Below are positions 5,592 to 7,925 of a stretch of 7,925 nt of DNA, piece by piece (the stretch's first letter is position 1; each line of letters begins with the position of its first letter). The translations under genes were made by a program, and so were the position numbers. The notes under the pieces were generated by a model. It saw only the letters and a list, made by a program, of their open reading frames with translations, did no database searches and was not told the DNA's origin. Where the stretch lies: NCBI GenBank assembly GCA_023300065.1, contig JALZWJ010000354.1, forward strand, positions 1 to 7,925, in the 5' to 3' direction. Origin of the DNA: Akkermansiaceae bacterium. GTDB taxonomy: Bacteria > Verrucomicrobiota > Verrucomicrobiia > Verrucomicrobiales > Akkermansiaceae.

Positions 5592-6956
5592 TTAGCCGGA
5601 TGTCATCGTGTTGGCTTCTAACGAATCCTTGATCCATTGGAAAACCGCTTCTGCGGAGGTCACCTGATCTGCCCCTGCGCCAATCGCGACGGGTTGCTCA
5701 TTTTCTGGAACATTGTCCCGTCCATGTGAGCCCTTCACCAAGCTCGCGTCTAAGGGGATGACATCCATCAGGCCCCGCATCCCGAGCTTCTTCTTCGCCA
5801 GAAATCCCGCGATTTTGACGAGGGGGAATTTAATCTCAGGGTCTAAAAATAACTCCACCGGATCGTATCCCGGTTTCCGATGGATATCGATGCAGCGGGC
5901 GTAGTCCGGGGCCTTGGCGTCATCTTCCCAAAAGTAATACGTGAACCAGGCATCCTCTTCTGAGACTGCGACAAAGTCACCGCCCCGCTCGCGCCCGATG
6001 CCTCTGCCCCAGAGGTCCCCGCCTTCTCGGATTTCCTCCACCCCATCGGTCGCCAAGACGACCTTCCGCACCTCCTCCGCGATGGAGGGATCATTCACAT
6101 AAACATGTGCCGCTTGATGGTCCGCAACCGCGAAGGCTTGGCAACCGCCACAATCAAGCGTCTCTAATCCCAGCTCATCCTTGGTCTGGATCCACCCTTT
6201 CTCGCGGAAAATCCGGTTCAAGTGCACCGGCTTCGAGACCTTAGAAATCCCATATTCTGAGAGCACGAGGACCGCGACCCCGCGTCCTTCTAAAAACTCG
6301 ATCAAATCGCAAGTCACGGCATCGATGGCCGCATACTCCGCAGCCATCTCCGCGGCACCGGGGCCGAACTTCTGGAGCCCGTAATCCAAATGCGGGAGAT
6401 ACACCAAATTCAACTCCGGCTTTTCCTTTTCCTCGATCCAGCGAGCACTTGCCGCGATCCACTCAGAGGAACCGATCCCCGCCTTAGGACCCCAGAAGGC
6501 GGGGAAGGGAAAGTCGCCCAAGTCCCCTTTCATTTTCTCACGGAGCGCCATCGGCTGGGTGTGGATGTCAAAAAACTTCCGCCCATCCGCCGGGTAAAGA
6601 GGCCTCGGCGTGGCCGCGAAATCGGCTGAAGAATACATGTTATACCACCAAAACATTTTCGCGCACTTCACCCCGGTCGTCTCCCAGACTTTTTCTCCCT
6701 TCACGAGATGGTTGGATTGCTTCCAAAACTTCACCTCCGCGGCCTCACGGTCATACCAGCCATTCCCTACAATCCCGTGCTCCCCGACCGGTTTGCCGGT
6801 GAGATAAGAACTCTGTGCGGTGCAGGTTACCGCAGGAAAGGCTGGCTTAAAACTCTGCACGTCACGTGCGGCAGCCCATTTTTTAAGACGCGGCATCTCG
6901 GCCAGAACACTTTTAGTCAGCCCCACCACGTTCAACACTGCGATTCGTCGTTCCAT
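5592..6956 (-). CDS. Nucleotide pyrophosphatase/phosphodiesterase-fold protein, EboF-like
   Basis: The 454-residue protein belongs to the type I phosphodiesterase/nucleotide pyrophosphatase branch of the alkaline-phosphatase superfamily. Its pattern resembles EboF, one of the proteins of the ebo clusters linked to export or modification of secondary metabolites. That subgroup call rests on memory of the family. Residues from ATG 6956: NVVGL at 9-13, FPAVTCTAQSSYLTGK at 40-55 with the probable nucleophile Thr44, HGIVGNGWY at 60-68, NMFWWYNMYSS near 100-110, LPHLDYGLQKFGP at 187-199, LSEYGI at 232-237, ADHQAAHVYV at 278-287, WFTYYFW at 337-343, DIHRKPGYDPVELF at 357-370, and PLDASLVKGSHG near 401-412. 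Several usual metal ligands are altered (Val11 before Gly, Gln195, Glu234-Tyr235), so activity may differ from classical enzymes. No signal peptide is seen, so it should be cytoplasmic. GTG 6962 is an alternative start. It is convergent with the tRNA; no other ebo gene is present. Confidence 0.85.
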   Translation of the reverse strand: MERRIAVLNVVGLTKSVLAEMPRLKKWAAARDVQSFKPAFPAVTCTAQSSYLTGKPVGEHGIVGNGWYDREAAEVKFWKQSNHLVKGEKVWETTGVKCAKMFWWYNMYSSADFAATPRPLYPADGRKFFDIHTQPMALREKMKGDLGDFPFPAFWGPKAGIGSSEWIAASARWIEEKEKPELNLVYLPHLDYGLQKFGPGAAEMAAEYAAIDAVTCDLIEFLEGRGVAVLVLSEYGISKVSKPVHLNRIFREKGWIQTKDELGLETLDCGGCQAFAVADHQAAHVYVNDPSIAEEVRKVVLATDGVEEIREGGDLWGRGIGRERGGDFVAVSEEDAWFTYYFWEDDAKAPDYARCIDIHRKPGYDPVELFLDPEIKFPLVKIAGFLAKKKLGMRGLMDVIPLDASLVKGSHGRDNVPENEQPVAIGAGADQVTSAEAVFQWIKDSLEANTMTSG

Positions 6957-6984
6957 CGCCACTGGGCATAACGAAATCTCACAA

Positions 6985-7006
6985 GGGACGAAAGTCGAAT
7001 TGTCCC
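6985..7006. repeat. Inverted repeat in the divergent intergenic region
   Basis: GGGAC (6985-6989) and GTCCC (7002-7006) are inverted arms; the stem can be extended by a G-T and an A-T pair, leaving an 8-nt loop. It lies 29 nt upstream of the EboF-like start, in the 153-nt gap between two divergent genes. It could be an operator or a leader hairpin for the minus-strand gene. I see nothing else structured in the left half of this gap. Confidence 0.25.
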
Positions 7007-7090
7007 GCCAAGCAAGCGAGAGAGTTCAGAAAGTTTTTTTAACGCCCATAGGAACTAGTTTCACAACTTTTCTGGCAAGGCCGGGTTTCC

Positions 7091-7096
7091 TAATAT
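7091..7096 (+). promoter_or_regulatory. Possible -10 element of the subtilase gene
   Basis: TAATAT lies 13 nt upstream of ATG 7110 in the divergent region and matches the -10 hexamer at 4 of 6 positions. No good -35 is found at the usual distance (7068-7073 reads TTTTCT). A start site near 7103 would give a leader of only a few bases, in keeping with the lack of a Shine-Dalgarno sequence before this gene. Confidence 0.25.
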
Positions 7097-7109
7097 AGCT
7101 TCCTGAAAA

Positions 7110-7925
7110 ATGAACTCACGTTTTCTCATCGCATCACTTGCACTCACCATTGGTCTTATCGTCGGCTGGACTTTAATTAAGACTCCTCAAGAGGAGAAAA
7201 TCACCAAACAGAGAGGCAATGTGTCGCAAACTATTCAGGAAGCGGTGGGACCGAATCCAATCAGCTCTCGCAAACCAAAGTCCACCTCAGCGCGGGACGG
7301 AGACTTTGACCCCAACGCCATCCCTTATGAACGTATCATCTCTTTCGAAAATGAAGATGACTACCGCCGCTTTCTCGCCAGTCTCGGCGATTCCAAGCTC
7401 CGCAATTTAGGCCAAATCGATACTCTCCGCGCGGTCCGTATCGGTTTCCGTGACTCCAGCGACCTCGATGGTCTCGACGACGAACAACTCGCCTTTAACT
7501 TCCCCGTCTCGATTCCCGAAACCCGTGACATCCCTCCCCAAAGTGGCATCGTGGGATTTGGAAATACCGCGTTAGCCTTCCTCGGGATCACTACTGACAA
7601 CTCCGCATGGGGAGAAGGAGTGCGGATTGCCGTCATCGACAGCGGGATCGAGCCTCACATCGTGCTCACGGGGAACATCCAGCACATCAACCTCGTCGAG
7701 ATCGGCGTGGGAGCTGAGCCTGATACCCATGGGACCTCCGTGGCATCCCTCATCGCCGGGACGCACCCTAACCTCATGGGTGTCGCGCCATCCGCCGACC
7801 TGATCTCCGTCCGTATTGTCGATGAGAGTGGAACCTCCAGTTCCTTTCTCCTCGCCGAGGGCATCATTGCCGCGACAGATGCTGGAGCCCAGATCATCAA
7901 CATCTCCCTCGGCTCCGACGGAGAT
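7110..7925 (+). CDS. Subtilisin-like serine protease (S8 family), N-terminal part (partial)
   Basis: An open frame of 272 codons runs from ATG 7110 off the right edge. The protein is a subtilase predicted to be exported. The N-terminus has a short basic start (MNSR) and a hydrophobic segment at about 5-23 (FLIASLALTIGLIVGWTLI). This segment has no clear signal-peptidase site, so it may be an uncleaved anchor. Residues ~25-150 form a pro-region-like part, including RVSIG-type charged segments and YERIISFENEDDYRRFLASLGD (about 80-100), which resembles an inhibitor-type propeptide. The catalytic domain begins near 165: Asp177 in AVIDSG and His207 in DTHGTSVASLIAG form the first two triad members, followed by GVAP and INISLG. 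The catalytic Ser and oxyanion Asn lie beyond the window, so intactness cannot be judged. It is divergent from the EboF-like gene. The start is the first ATG of the frame and gives a sensible export signal. Confidence 0.9.
   Translation, partial: MNSRFLIASLALTIGLIVGWTLIKTPQEEKITKQRGNVSQTIQEAVGPNPISSRKPKSTSARDGDFDPNAIPYERIISFENEDDYRRFLASLGDSKLRNLGQIDTLRAVRIGFRDSSDLDGLDDEQLAFNFPVSIPETRDIPPQSGIVGFGNTALAFLGITTDNSAWGEGVRIAVIDSGIEPHIVLTGNIQHINLVEIGVGAEPDTHGTSVASLIAGTHPNLMGVAPSADLISVRIVDESGTSSSFLLAEGIIAATDAGAQIINISLGSDGD

Noticed and set aside
6820..7098. Plus-strand open frame of 92 codons across the EboF-like gene start and the divergent gap
   Set aside because: Most of it is antisense to the conserved N-terminus of the EboF-like protein, and the rest covers the promoter region. 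No family resemblance.
1..7925. CRISPR arrays, insertion sequences and integrase genes
   Set aside because: I saw no spaced direct repeats, no transposase or recombinase motifs and no terminal inverted repeats. The tRNA 3' end shows no obvious duplicated attachment sequence within the window.

Overview
The window is a gene-dense, chromosomal-looking piece of bacterial DNA. Coding strands are C-rich and strongly prefer CTC, GCC and CGC codons. The gene set (an ImuB/DnaE2 mutasome, a RES-Xre toxin-antitoxin pair, a YceH-family protein, an encoded-CCA tRNA with anticodon UCA, an EboF-like phosphodiesterase-fold protein and a secreted subtilase) indicates a Gram-negative-type bacterium. The protein style and the absence of Shine-Dalgarno sequences made me think of the PVC group, perhaps Verrucomicrobiota, but that placement is an inference from pattern memory and is not proven by the sequence.

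Layout. 1-335: C-terminal end of imuB, cut by the window edge. 308/404-3517: dnaE2 (imuC), the error-prone polymerase III alpha subunit, directly behind imuB in the usual mutasome order; imuA would lie to the left. 3518-3680: a gap with a small hairpin, a 12-bp palindrome and a possible promoter. 3681-4136 and 4123-4671: Xre-family antitoxin and RES-domain toxin, overlapping by 14 nt. 4713-5390: yceH-like gene, with a perfect 8-bp inverted repeat just before its start codon. 5451-5543: a tRNA with a long variable arm and UCA anticodon, read as selenocysteine tRNA. 5592-6956 (minus strand): EboF-like protein, convergent with the tRNA. 6957-7109: divergent promoter region. 7110 to the right edge: N-terminal 272 codons of a subtilisin-like serine protease.

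How the parts relate. ImuB and DnaE2 are expected to act together as the SOS-type mutagenic translesion polymerase. The RES-Xre pair is a self-contained, probably autoregulated NAD+-depleting module. The other genes are single units with no obvious shared pathway. No selA, selB or selenoprotein is visible, and no other ebo gene is present.

The most unusual signal is inside dnaE2. Four perfect DnaA-box consensus sequences (TTATNCACA) and two one-mismatch copies lie between 697 and 1231. Three of them form tandem repeats of 11 bp, so each is read in a different codon phase. An A+T-rich stretch follows at 1271-1340. The second point of interest is the UCA tRNA, whose acceptor-plus-T branch has only 12 pair positions and contains two mismatches.
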